DNA of 64,000 nucleotides from Sciurus carolinensis (GCF_902686445.1 NC_062227.1:25164777-25228776); one strand, 5' to 3'. Counted from the stretch's first letter, positions 32,911 to 44,841 are shown. Numbers and translations are program-made. The notes: generated by a model from the letters alone, not told the origin.

Positions 32911-33801
32911 TAGATTAAGTAGGTCCAGATCTTCAACATGTCGACTTAGGGCCAGACTTCCTCAACTGGACTCCCATAGCACAAGAAATAAAAGCAAGAA
33001 TCAATAACTGGAATTGATTCAAACTAAAAAGCTTTCTCTCAGCAAAGGAAACTATCAGCAATGCGAAGAAAGACCCTACAGAGTGTGAGTAAATCTTTGC
33101 CAATCATACTTCAGATAGAGCACTAATTTCCAGAATCTATAAAGAACTCAAAAAACTCTACACCAAGAATACAAATAACCCAATTGACAAATGGGCTAAG
33201 GAAATGAACAGACACTTCACAGAAGAAGATCTACAAGAAATCAACAAACATATGAAAAAATGTTCAACATCTCTAGTACTAAGAGAAATGCAGATCAAAA
33301 CTACACTAAGATTGCATCTCACCCCAATTAGAATGGTGAATATCAAGAATATAAGCAACACCAGGTGTTGGCGAGGATGTGGGGAAAAAGGTAGACTCAT
33401 ATATTGCTGGTGGGGCTGCAAATTAGTGCAGCCACTCTGGAAAGCAGTGTGGAGATTCCTTAGAACACTTGGAATGGAACCACCATTTGACCCAGTTATC
33501 CCACTCCTTGGCCTATACCCAAAGGACATAAAATCAGCATACTACAGAGATATAGCCACATCAATGGTCACTGCTGCTCAGTTCACAATAGCCAGATTGT
33601 GGAACCAACCTAGATGTCCTTCAATTGATGAATGGATAAAGAAACTGTGGTACATATATACCATGGAATATTACTCATCCATAAAGAATAATAAAATTAT
33701 GGCATTTTCAGGCAAATGGATGCAGTTGGAGAATATAATGCTAAGTGAGATAAGCCAATCAGAAAAACAAAGGTCAAATGATCTCTCTGAGAAGCGGTTG
33801 A
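32911..33801 (+). pseudogene. L1-D ORF2 C-terminal remnant
   Basis: A 216-codon open stretch from 33204 holds '[19 protein letters not shown]', the Cys-rich '[19 protein letters not shown]' (the usual His is Tyr) and '[13 protein letters not shown]'. A frameshift near the end carries this frame through the telomere-like repeats, giving a Gly-Leu run that ends at 33852-33854. The ancestral stop is at 33799-33801. Confidence 0.88.
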
Positions 33802-33827
33802 TGACACATAATAGGGGGTGGGAGGGT

Positions 33828-33868
33828 TTAGGGTTAGGGTTAGGGTTAGGTTAGGGTTAGGGTTAGGG
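33828..33868 (+). repeat. (TTAGGG) array in L1-D 3' UTR
   Basis: Six perfect TTAGGG units and one TTAGG (33846-33850) in a row, on the L1 sense strand, followed by 'agggggac'. The vertebrate telomere unit is TTAGGG. The array is inside the L1 3' UTR, not at a chromosome end. Confidence 0.97.
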
Positions 33869-34224
33869 AGGGGGACAAGAATGGAGGAAGGAAGGACTGT
33901 ATAGAGGGAAAAGATGTGTGGGAGGAGTGGGGAGGAAGGGAAAAAATAACAATGAATCAAACAACCTTACCCTATGTAAATTTAGATTACACAAATGGTA
34001 TGCCTTTGCTCCATGTACAAACAGAGAAGAAATATGTATCCCATTTGTTTACATTAATAATAAAAAAAGTTCTGAGATACCACCCAATGTCGAATACATA
34101 GGAGAAAGAGAAGTTGCAAATGTGCATTGTATCTCACTGCTTCTGATGAGAAAAAGCCTACAGTTGAGAGTAAATAGTTGGACATTTTTGTGGCAAAAAA
34201 AACACCCCAAAATAAAAAAATGAG

Positions 34225-34610
34225 TGTTTAATGACTTTTCACAGAGTGAACACAGCTGTGTAGCCAGTACTTCTACTAATAAACAGAAAATTACCAGTAC
34301 CCTCAAAGCCGCCCTTGCTTTTATCTTCTTCCAGATACCACATTGTAAAGGCAATACATATCTAAACTTCTAATGCTTCAGGCTAGTTTTGCCTCCTGTT
34401 AACAAACATTTAATCAGAATTATGAGGTATGTATTTCTGTTTAATTGGCTTCCTTCAGTGAACACTATATGTGTGGTATTCATGTTGATTTGCAGTAGGT
34501 TCATTCCTGTTGGTATACATTGCTTGTTCATTCTTTTGGATGATTGTATCACAATTTATCCCATCTACTCTTGATGAATATTTTGTAAAACTAGAAGTGT
34601 ACAACTTTTC
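34225..34610 (-). mobile_element. Ancient L1 3' UTR, minus strand
   Basis: Antisense 3' UTR landmarks: 'cacagagtgaacacagctg', 'gtagccagtacttctacta', 'aaattaccagtaccctcaa', then 'ggctagttttgcctcc' and the ORF2-proximal 'ggtattcatgttgat'. It is the same ancient family type as at 2040-2300. Confidence 0.75.
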
Positions 34611-34845
34611 ATTGAGATCACAGCAATGTCAACATATGGGAGGCCCACCTATCAGTAATTTCAGGTATTTTGTCCAGTTGTAGAATTTTCGTTTGGTCAT
34701 TTATATATATTCCAAATGTCATGTGAAAATATCAATCTTTCCTCTATTTTCACATCTTTTCCTTAATTATTTGAACACATTAAACAATTATTTTAAAGTT
34801 TTTGGCTATTAGCTTCAATATCTGTATCACTTATTTTGGTGTATT

Positions 34846-35214
34846 TGTTAGCATAAAAAGACCAGACAGGATGCAAACCTCATGTGTCATCTCAGTTCTT
34901 TATTCAGGGGGATGAAATGGTGCCTGTGGACCCACTCTCCCGGTGGAAAGGAACCACTGAACAAAGAAAGGGACTGGGTTTATGTAGGTTATTTTGAGTG
35001 ATGGCTTAGTGAACATATGTCAGTTTTGCTTAGACAGTAAGGAATGTGTGCCTTTCGGTCAAGGTCTGTGGACAGTACCTAAAAAAAATTTTGCTTTGGA
35101 GGAGATAACACCTCCTAGAGATTCTTTTCTTTTGAGGATGATAAAACATACCCTGTTTGTCTGCAGACAGCATCTGGAAAATATTCACCTTGGGAGATGA
35201 AAGCTACAAATGCA
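34846..35214 (-). mobile_element. Probable LTR, minus strand
   Basis: On the minus strand the element ends 'tttttatgctaaca' with 'ctgaataaagaactgag' (AATAAA) about 60 bp before. It begins near 'tgcatttgtagctttcatc'. TG...CA ends and a late polyA signal suggest an LTR. No TATA box or TSD was confirmed. It interrupts an old LINE whose text resumes at about 35236. Confidence 0.5.
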
Positions 35215-35341
35215 TGATCTTCATTTTCACTCACTTTTCTTTTTTTAAGGCCTCATTATTTTGGGAATTTCTTATTCTCCATATCTATTAATTCTGATTT
35301 TGGGTTATTTTATCTTATTAGCATGACAAATAATTATTATT

Positions 35342-35532
35342 TTTTCCTTTTTTTTTTCTTGCAGATTGAACCCAGTGGTACTCTACTGCTGAGGTATATC
35401 CCCAACCCTTTTTATATTTTATTTTGAGACAGGGTCTTACTAAGTTACTGAGACTGGCCTTGCATTTGTGATACTCCTTCCTAAGCCTCCCGTGTAGCTG
35501 GGATTACAGGCATCCATCAATGATCCTGGCCA
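35342..35532 (-). mobile_element. Composite B1/ID-like SINE, minus strand, diverged
   Basis: T-run, a shortened ID-like half ('gcagattgaacccagtggt', 'tgctgaggtatatcccca'), then the B1-like half ('gagacagggtcttactaag', 'gtagctgggattacaggca'). More mutated than the copies at 4.9 and 46.7 kb. Confidence 0.85.
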
Positions 35533-36180
35533 TACTTAGTAATTTTTATTGAGTACCAGACATTGCGTTTAAACAGTGATAGATGCTCTAAATGTTACAA
35601 ACTGAAGCTGTCTTCCTTTCTCTTTCCTCTATTAGATAAATTGGAAGGTACACCTCAGTTGGGTTACAGTTTTGGTTAAGTCTCTGTCTGTCTCTGATTG
35701 GTCTCTAATCCTTCAGTATATCCTCTGGTAATTTAATTGAGCATATGTTGTGTTTGCCTCCTCTCTTTTTTCTGATCTTTCTCTTTATAGTTCTATGAGA
35801 GTCAAATAAAACTGCTTTGCTTTATAGATGCTTATGTTGTTAGCTTTTTTCTGTCTGACCTTGCTAAATATGAGTGCAACTATTTGTGTGTTTTAAGGTC
35901 TTCAGGCCTTAAGTTTTGATCCCATAGCCTTCCGTCATCATAATCTCCATGTGATCCTTTATATGTGCAAGTGTAACCAGGAAAATGCTGTGGCATATCC
36001 ACTACTTACTCCCTGAAGTTCTATTGTTTTTCTTTTCTGAGGTAATCTTATCCCTTCTTGTTTTCATTACTTTCACAGCCCTCTGATGCTTTTTATTGGT
36101 TTAGTACTTGATTTGACTTTTCTTGTCATGTGAGAGAAGGTATTGGTCTGCCATGGAAGTATTACATCCTATTCATATGT

Positions 36181-38439
36181 TCTCAACAAATGTTTACTTG
36201 GAAAATTGAGTAGCTTCAGAAGCACATGCATCACAAATCTGGTCTGTGACTATGACCTTTCACTTGAGCTTTTAAACCTTAGATTGATATAATGATTGGA
36301 TGTAAAGTATTAGGAATTAAGGAATGACTATATGTAGCCATTGGAAGAATAACTCAAATTTGATGGATAATTTTTAAAGTGTATTGTTAAAGCAAAGCAG
36401 CAGCTTTTAGTTTATAAGTTCCTATTGATTTTAGAGCAGTCACAAAACTCTGATACTCATAGAATCACTGTGCTGTGAGAACATACTATTTTTATCTCAA
36501 AAAGAGCAATTGATTTCTGAGAGGGTTGATACCTTAGATAGACAAATTTTGGAGAGACCAAGGTGAAACATTAATGGTTCTGAAGAGGTGGTTGTGTAAT
36601 GTATTCTTTTTTAAAAAAATGTTGCCAGAATTATATTTCCCTTTTAGTGTCTTTGATCATATACAAAGATGACTTTTAAGAAATAAGTTTAATAAACTTA
36701 TTTAACCCCAGACACAAATTTGACGAAGCAAAGATAAAAGGACATAACTATAAATAGTTAAAATTACACGTGCAGTCTGGCAAGGAAGTAATTTTACATC
36801 TTTCTGGGGATCACAAAGGAATCTCTTTACCCCAAAATAAACCAGACCTCCCACAAAGTAAATGTATGACTTCCACATAGACATTACTGTATCCATCTAA
36901 TACATAGTATACTGCTTGTAAGATGTTCCATTATTTGAAGTACCATTACGGAAGATCAAGCAATGCTAATGGAACACTTATTTTTATCACTAAGAATGTA
37001 GATTTTATTAAAATAACACTTCTTTACTTTTTAAAAATTTAAAATTTTTTTTTACCAAAATGAAAAATATTAGTTTAATAAATTGGATGGGATGGGTTTT
37101 TCTAAAACTTTATTACCTTCTGAGTGTGAGTACTGAATCACTTTCAACTCAGTCATCAATGTCTGTGATTTCCCACACAATATCAGCTTCCATGCTATCA
37201 GGGGTATTAATGTTGAATAATTTCTTAAAAATAGAGTTTTAATACTGTCCCTGGGTTTTTCTTCCAAGCTGTTGTCCTGCATTCTCCACAGTTTGATGGT
37301 ATTGTGAGATGGATCACTTGAAAATGACTAGGACTCCCCTTTCCTTCTTGAGGTGACCTGCCAGTGGTATATTGACCACAGCCACAAAGGGTTATTAAAA
37401 GTCGATATGTCAAGCTGCCAGAAGGCTGAGCCAAGTCTGCTTGGGCAGGCAGTGAGAATTACACAGGGACTCCTACCTGGCTAGCAGAAGTACAGGACTA
37501 TCATGATTTGAGAAGCATTTAAATGTACAAAATGTGCTTTGTTATCAATCAAATATGGCATACCGTGGAATATATAATGGCCACTAATATCTGGCTATTT
37601 TATGCATGATGTTTTCTTTATTTTGGATTACAGATAATATGCATCTTTGTGTAGACAGAATGAAAAGACAAGCTTAGTGCTTGACATTAATATTTGACAT
37701 TCAGGAGTTATGGGGGAGATCATTTTAACATTATTGAGTGACTAGGAAAATAAAGAGGCACAAGAGAGTGGATGACTGAAAGAGCTTGTCTTGTTTTCAT
37801 TGATTTGCCTTGGGATTTTTCTAGTCTTTCTCATGTAGCCAGGATTATGCTCCAAATTACATAAACACACGTGATTATCTCTCTGGCCTTACTCACATCC
37901 TCCCACTGTCTGCTTATGTTTCATTTATAAACAATTCGGTGACTTTTTGCACCAAAACCTTATCTCTTTTGGCCTGTACATCTTTCAAAGCCCACTCCTT
38001 TGTCATTATTATCAGTCCCTACCTTTTAAAACATTAATTGATAGGTTTATTGTGTAGCACCTCTTAATTCCCTTAAAATTATAAATGCTTTATTTTCTTA
38101 TACTTTAATTAATAAGAAATCATTTTGTTTTAAACTATTGTTTATAATTTTGTGAGTCTCCTTAGGTTTGTCAAAAGGCCAAAATACAGATTGGATTCAC
38201 AAAGTAGAATAGGGTCAATGAGGCAGAGTAATGTTAGTATTACAATCTAAATCTTTTTCAGTATTTTGAATTGGGGACCTATTTAGAGAGCAGCTGTCCT
38301 CTTGCTGCTGCTATGCTGCTTCATAATTTTTAATATTTTTATTAGTCTGGAATATATCAGTTACAAAGGACAGAAACATAACTCAGACTGACTTAAACTC
38401 ATGGAACTGAGCAGTCCTAGCTCATGTATTGTAGGCTAA
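36181..38439. other. Unassigned block of about 2.2 kb
   Basis: No L1, SINE or LTR signature is recognised. Minus-strand frames at 36702-36896 (64 codons) and 37070-37434 (two overlapping frames) have no family I can name. The region could contain the 3' UTR of a processed pseudogene or unique intergenic DNA. Text near 38340-38440 looks like an old repeat of unknown type. Confidence 0.4.
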
Positions 38440-38633
38440 TCCCCACTATAGGAATGTTCAGAGGTGGAGCTTTTAAAAAATGATTGAGCCATGAGGGCTC
38501 TAACTTCATCAGTGGATTAATAAATTGAATGAAATCCTGAGAGGTGGTGGAAACTGTAGGCAGGTGGGGCATGGTTAGAGGAAGTAAGTCACTAGGTATG
38601 TGTCCTTGGGGACTGTATCTTGTCCCTGTCTCT

Positions 38634-38666
<33 letters not shown>

Positions 38667-38828
38667 CCCCTTTTTCTCCCTCTCTCCCTCTACCTCTCTT
38701 CTTGCTCCTTTCTGGCTTCCATGAGTTGAGTAGCTTTCCTCTGCCACAGCCTTGTACCATGACGTTCTGTCTTACCTTAGGCCCTAAGCAATGGAATCAG
38801 CTAACCACAGTGACAAAGAACTAACACA
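38440..38828 (+). mobile_element. MaLR-like LTR, plus strand, with internal (TC)n
   Basis: It follows the same order of landmarks as the LTRs at 3174 and 49966: 'aatgattgagcc', 'catcagtggattaat', 'gtggtggaaactgtaggca', 'gtaagtcactaggtatgtg', then a TC-rich tract, 'cctctgccac', 'gcaatggaatcagctaacc' and a terminal 'gaactaacaca'. The 5' boundary is approximate. No internal sequence. Confidence 0.62.
38633..38700. repeat. (TC)n-rich tract
   Basis: Mostly uninterrupted CT dinucleotides at 38640-38667 continue into C/T-rich text. It lies within the LTR at 38440-38828 where related copies have only a short pyrimidine run, so it expanded after insertion. Confidence 0.95.
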
Positions 38829-39159
38829 GTTGCTTACAGTACCTCATATAATGTCTTACCTCATTCATGTGGATTCAGAGCAGAAGTCAGCATGTGGAAA
38901 ATTCAAGTTTTGCTTTTTGGAACTTTCTGAAATTTTTTCTCCTAAATATTTATGATCTGTCATTGTTTGAATCCATCCATGGTTGAATCATGGATGTTTA
39001 ATTTTATTATTATATGATAATATGTCATGAAAAATGAAGCCTTTAAAGAAGTAAACATGAAAACATAGAAACTTCCCATATAATTATCCCTGGCTACTTC
39101 TTTACTGTAAATGTTTTTTAAATGTAATGAAGCATAGAGATTAAGAAAGTGAACAACTC

Positions 39160-39400
39160 TGTGCTCTCTATCCAGATTTCCAAGTGCTTCCTCTGTAAGA
39201 TAGTTGTATCAGCTCACACTTCTTCAGCAATCTGCAAGGGTTCCTGTTGCTTCACATTCTGTCCAATACTTGATGAGCTTTCATTTCTGCCAGTCACATT
39301 CATAGGAGTGAAAGGACGTATTCTTTTAAAATACATTTTTCTGATTTCTAGTGATAGTTTCTTTTCATGTGTTTATTATTTCTGTTTATTCTGAGTGTTG
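39160..39400 (-). mobile_element. Ancient L1 ORF2 C-terminal fragment, minus strand
   Basis: Antisense text 'gttgtatcagctcacactt', 'gggttcctgttgcttcaca' and 'ataggagtgaaaggacgta' parallels the ORF2 C-terminal part of old L1 copies. Short and weak. The flanks 38829-39159 and 39401-39649 show nothing I recognise. Confidence 0.5.
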
Positions 39401-39860
39401 TTTGTATTGTTACAGTTATTTTACCTTGCCCTTAACCAAAAATCCTGTATGTTATACTGAAGTTAAGTTGAATACATTTATTATTGTGTGTAGTATTTCA
39501 ATTAATGCATATGAAGTGCTTAATGTAGTATCTGTTCTATAGGAAATAATTAATATTATAAATAATAACAATAATAATGATAGCTATCAGTGTAGGAGAA
39601 CTTCAAGTGGTATTCAGGGCAACAATTCTGTACTCATTTTCATCTTTTCCTTTTTTTTGTCTTTTTTATATTGTAAACAAATGGGATACATGTTGTTTCT
39701 CTGTTTGTACATGGAGTCAAGGCATACCATTTGTGTAATCATAAATTTACATAGGGTAATGTTGTTTGATTCATTTTGTTATTTTTTCCTTCCCCCGCAC
39801 CCCTCCCACCCCTCTTTTCCCTCTATACAGTCTTTCCTTCTTCCATTCTTACCACCCTCC

Positions 39861-39903
39861 TTAACCCTAACCCTAAACCTAACCCTAACCCTAACACTAA
39901 CCC
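39861..39903 (-). repeat. Telomere-like array in L1-B 3' UTR
   Basis: The plus strand shows ccctaa units at 39865-39876, then acctaa, two more ccctaa and cactaa. On the L1 sense strand these are TTAGGG-type units, in the same place as in L1-C and L1-D. Confidence 0.95.
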
Positions 39904-39926
39904 CTCCCACCCCCCATTATATGTAC

Positions 39927-42900
39927 TCATCTGCTTATCAGCGAGATCATTTGTCCTTCAGTTTTTTGAGATTGGCTTATCTCACTTAGCATAATATTCT
40001 CCAATTTCATCCATTTGCTTGCAAGTGCCATAATTTTATCATTCTTTATGGCGGAGTAGTATTCCATTGTATGCCACAGTTTCTTTATCCATTCATCAAT
40101 TGAAGGACATCTAGGTTGGTTCCACAATCTGGCTATTGTGAATTGAGCAGCAGTGAACATTGATGTGGCTGTATCTCTGTAGTATGCTGATTTTAAGTCC
40201 TTTGGGTATAGGCCAAGGAGTGGGATAGCTGGGTCAAATGGTGGTTCCATTCCAAGCTTTCTGAGGAATCTCCATACTGCTTTGCAGAGTGGCTGCACTA
40301 ATTTGCAACCCCACCAGCAATGTATGAGTGTACCTTTTTCCCCACATCCTCGCAAACACCTATTGTTGTTTGTGTTCTTGATAATCGCCATTCTAATTGG
40401 GGTGAGATGCAATCTTAGTGTAGTTTTGATTTGCATTTCTCTTATTACTAGAGATGTTGAACATTTTTTCATATATCTGTTGATTGCTTGTACATCTTCT
40501 TCTGTGAAGTGTCTGTTCATTTCCTTAGCCCATTTGTTGATTGGATTATTTGTATTCTTGGTGTAGAGTTTTTTGAGTTCTTTATAGATTCTGGAAATTA
40601 GTGCTCTATCTGAAGTATGAGTGGCAAAGATATTCTCCCACTCTGTAGGCTCTCTCTTCACATTGCTGATAGTTTCCTTTGCTGAGAGAAAGCTTTTTAG
40701 TTTGAATCGATCCCAGTTGTTGATTCTTGCTTTTATTTCTTGTGCTATGGGAATCCTGTTAAGGAAGTCTGATCCTGAGTCAACAAGTTGAAGATTTGGA
40801 CCTACTTTTTCTTTTATAAGATGCAGGGTCCCTGGTCTGATTCCGAGGTCCTTGATCCATTTTGAGTTGATTTTTGTGTAGGGTGAGAGATAGGGGTTTA
40901 TTTTCATTCTGTTGCATATGGTTTTCCAGTTTTCCCAGCACAATTTGTTGTAGAGGCTATCTTTTCTCCATTGCATATTTTGGCCCCTTCGTCTAGTATG
41001 AGAAAATTGTATTTATTTCGGTTTGTGTCCATATCCTCTATTCTGTACCATGATCTACCTGTCTATTTTGGTCCAAGTACCATGCTGTTTTTGTTACTAT
41101 TGCTTTGTAGTAGAGTTGAAGATCTGGTATTGCAATACCCCCTGCTTCACTCTTTCTACTGAGGATTGCTTTAGCTATTCTGGGTTTTTTATTCTTCCAG
41201 ATGAATTTCATAATTGCTTGGTCTATTTCTGCAAGGTACATCATTGGGATTTTAATTGGAATTGCATTGAATCTGTATAGCACTTTAGGTAGTATGGCCA
41301 TTTTGACAATATTAATTCTTCCTATCCAAGAACATGGGAGATCTTTCCATCTTCTAAGGTTTTCTTTAATTTCTTTCTTTAGTGTTCTGTAGTTCTCATT
41401 GTAGAGGTCTTCCACCTCTTTTGTTAGATTGATTCCCAAATATTTTATTTTTTTGCATGCTATCATGAATGGGGTAGTGTTTCTAATTTCTCTTTCTGAA
41501 GATTCATCACTTATGTATAAAAATGCATTGGATTTATGAGCATTGATCTTGTAACCTGCTACTTTACTGAATTTACTTATGAGTTCTAAAAGTTTTCTGG
41601 TGGAATTTCCAGGTTCCTCTAAATATATAATCATGTCATCAGCGAACAGGGATAGTTTGAGTTCTTCTTTTCCAATTCGTATCCCTTTAATTTCTTTGGT
41701 TTGTCTAATTGCTCTGGCTAGATTTTCAAGGATGATGTTGAATAGAAGTGGTGAAAGAGGGCATCCCTGCCTTGTTCCAGTTTTTAGGGGGAATGCTTTC
41801 AGTTTTTCACCATTTAGAATGATATTAGCCATGGGCTTAGTATAGATGACCTTTATGATGTTAAGGAATATTCCCACTATCCCTATTTTTTCTAGTGTTT
41901 TGAGCATGAAGGGATGCTGTATTTTATCAAATGCTTTTTCTACATCTATTGAAATAATCATGTGATTCTTAACTTTAAGTCTGTTGATATGGTGAATGAC
42001 ATTTATTGATTTCCAGATGTTGAACCAACCTTGCATCCCTGGGATAAAACCCACTTGATCGTGGTGCACTATCTTTTTAATATATTTTTGTATGTGATTT
42101 GCTAAGATTTTGTTGAGAATTTTTGCATCGATGTTCATTAAGGTTATTGGTCTGAAATTTTCTTTCCTCGATGTGCTGGTTTAGGTATCAGGGTGATATT
42201 GGCTTCATAGAATGAGTTTAGGAGGGTTCCCTTCTCTTCTATTTCATGGAATACTTTGATGAATATTGGAATGAGGTCTTCTTTAAAGGTTTTGTAGAAC
42301 TCGGCTGAGAACCCATCTGGTCCCGGACTTTTTATTGTTAGTAGGCTTTTGATGACCTCTTCTATTTCTTTGCTTGCAATTGATTTATTTAAATTGTGTA
42401 TGTCCTCCTGGTTCAGTTTGGGTAATTCATATGTCTCTAGAAACTTGTTGATGTCTTTGACGTTTTCTGTTTTGTTGGAGTATAGATTTTCAAAATAGCT
42501 TCTAATTATGTTTTGTATTTCACTCGTGTCTGTTGTGATATTTCCTTGTTCATTCTGAATTTTAGTAATTTTAGTTTTCTCCCTCTTTCTCTTTGTTAGT
42601 GTAGCTAAGAGTTTGTCAATTTTGTTTATTTTTTCAAAGAACCAACTATTTATTTTGTTAATTTTTCCGATTGTTTCTTTTGTTTCAATTTCGTTGATTT
42701 CGGCTCTGATTTTAACTATTTCCTGTCTTCTACTACTTTTGGTGTTGATTTGCTCTTCTTTTTTTAGTGCTTTGAGCTGTAGTGTTTAGTCATTTATTTG
42801 TTGATTTCTACTTCTTTTGTTCAATGCGCCCCATGAAATAAATCTTCCTCTAAACACTGCTTTCATAGTGTCCCAGAGATTTTGATATGATGTGTCTATG

Positions 42901-43745
42901 TTCTTGTTTACGTCTAAGAATTTTTTTATTTCCCTCCTGATGTCTTCTGTTATCCATTCATCATATAATAGTGTATTATTTAATTTCCAGGTGTTGGAGA
43001 CATTTCTGTTTTTTATTCTGTCATTTATTTCTAATTTCAATCCATTATGTTCTGATAGAATACAAGGTAGTATCTCTATCTTCTTGTATTTGCTAACAGT
43101 AGCTTTGTGGCATGAAATATGGTCCATTTTAGAGAAGGATTCATGTGCTGCTGAGAAGAAAGTGTATTCGTTCTTCGTTGGTTGGTATATTCTGTATATG
43201 TTGGTTGTGTCTAAATTGTTGATTGTGTTATTGAGATCTAAGTTTTCTTTATTCAGTTTTTGTTTGGAGGATCTATCCAGTTGTGAGAAAGGTGTGTTAA
43301 AATTGCCTAGTATTATTGTTTTGTGGTCTATTTGATTTCTGAAATTAGGAAGGATTTGTTTGATGTACACGGATGAGCCAATGTTCGGGGCATAGATATT
43401 TATGATTGTTATGTCTTGCTGATTTATGCTTCCCTTAAGCAGCATGTAATGTCCTTCTTTATCCCTTCTGACTAGTTTTGGCTTGAAGTCCACATTATCT
43501 GAAATGAGGATGGATACTCCAGCTTTTTTGCTGTGTTTGTGTGCATGGTATGTTTTTCCCCATCCTTTCACCTTTAGTCTATGGGTGTCTCTTTCTATGA
43601 GATGAGTTTCTTGCAGGGAGCATATTGTTGGATTTTTCTTTTTAATCCAATCTGCCAGTCTATGTCTTTTGATTGATGAGTTCAGGCCATTAACATTCAG
43701 GGTTATTATTGTGATATGATTTGTATTCCTAGTCATTTGACTCAT
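39927..43745 (-). pseudogene. L1-B ORF2, broken but well preserved
   Basis: Start 'MSQMTRNTNHITIITLNVNG' at 43745. The endonuclease domain occupies 43745-42786 ('CSLQETHLIERD', 'IYAPNIGSSVY'). The RT domain in 42138-41038 has '[15 protein letters not shown]' and '[17 protein letters not shown]'. The C-terminal part 40976-39927 has '[19 protein letters not shown]' and ends 'GQMISLISR'. Breaks lie at about 42786-42139 (several) and 41037-40977. Expected full length is about 1,270 codons. Confidence 0.93.
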
Positions 43746-43790
43746 TTTTGTTTTTTGACATGATTTGGTTTCTCCTTTTTGGCTATTCCT

Positions 43791-44841
43791 TTATTCTAGT
43801 TCCTCCCGTTGCTGATTTGCATCATTGTTTTTCATCTCTTCCTCATGGAATATTTTGCTGAGAATGTTCTGTAATGCTGGCTTTCTTTTGTAAATTCCTT
43901 TACCTTTTGTTTATCATGGAAGGATCTTATTTCGTCATCAAATCTGAAAGTAAGTTTTGCTGGGTATAAGATTCTTGGTTGGCATCCGTTTTCTTTCTGG
44001 GCTTGGTAAAAGTTGTTCCAGGCCCTTCTAGCTTTTAGGGTCTGGATTGAAAAATCTGCTGTTATTCTTATTGGTTTCCCTCTGAATGTAATTTGATTCT
44101 TTTCTCTGGCGGCCTTTAAAATTCTGTCTTTATTTTGTGTGTTAGGTATTTTCATAATAATGTGCCTTGGTGTGGGTCTGTTGTAATTTTGTATATTTGG
44201 AGTTTTATAAGCCTCTTGTACTTGGTTTTCCATTTCATTCTTCAGATTTGGGAAATTTTCTGATATTATTTCATTGAATAGATTGTTCATTCCTTTGGTT
44301 TGTTTCTCTGTGCCTTCCTCAATCCCAATAATTCTTAAATTTGGCCTTTTTATGATATCCCATAATTCTTATAGATTCTGTTCATGATTTCTTACCATCC
44401 TCTGTTTGGTCAACTTTGTTTTCAAGATTAAATATTTTTTCCTCAATGTTTGAGGTCTGTCTTCCAGGTATTATATCCTAATTGTTATGCTTTCTATGGA
44501 GTTTTTAACTTGGTTTTTTGTTTCCTTCATTTCAAGGATTACTGTTTTTTTTTTTTTTTTTTTTTCAGTATCTCTAACTCTTTATTGAAATGATCTTTTG
44601 CTTCCCGTATTTGCTCTTTTACCTGTTGATTGGTGCGATCATTTAATGCCTGCATTTACTCTTTCATCTCTTCCTTCAATGCCTGCATTTGCTCTTTCAT
44701 CTCCTCTTATGCTTCCCTGATTGTTTTAATTATGTACATTCTGAACTCCCTTTCTGACATTTGTTCTGCTGTGCTGTCATTGGGTTTTATTGATATAATA
44801 TCAAGGTTTGTTTGGGACATTTTCTTCCCTTGTTTTCTCAT
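43791..44841 (-). pseudogene. L1-B ORF1, broken
   Basis: The start codon at 44839-44841 heads 'MRKQGKKMSQTNL'. The coiled-coil part (44540-44840) has two 11-residue units and several frame breaks, including a T-run near 44545-44565. The RRM/C-terminal part at 43832-44290 is open for 152 codons with 'RPTPRHIIMKIPN', 'AREKNQITFRGKPIRITADFS' and 'ARRAWNNF'. Its last residues are frameshifted. Confidence 0.9.

Larger units (their letters stand above)
32906..34068 (+). mobile_element. L1-D: 5'-truncated L1, plus strand, abutting L1-C tail
   Basis: It starts in ORF2 at the 'VGPDLQHVDLGPDFLN'-equivalent block, directly after the L1-C A-tail, and ends in an A-rich tail at 34050-34068. A short repeat aaaaaaag is present on both sides, consistent with insertion into the A-tail of L1-C. 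It is about 1.16 kb long. Its 3' UTR holds the purest telomere-like array in the window. Confidence 0.88.
34650..36180 (-). mobile_element. Ancient LINE (L1/HAL1-like), minus strand, interrupted
   Basis: Pieces at 34650-34845, 35236-35341 and 35533-36180 look like one element. They include 'ggctattagcttcaatatc', 'tgattttgggttattttat' and 'gagtaccagacattgcg', which I associate with the antisense of an old L1/HAL1 5' region. An LTR-like element and a SINE split it. The evidence is by memory of consensus text, so confidence is moderate. Confidence 0.45.

Noticed and set aside
33816..33880. A true telomere end or chromosome-fusion interstitial telomere site.
   Set aside because: The array is short, inside an L1 3' UTR, and present at the same position in other L1 copies on both strands, so it travels with L1.
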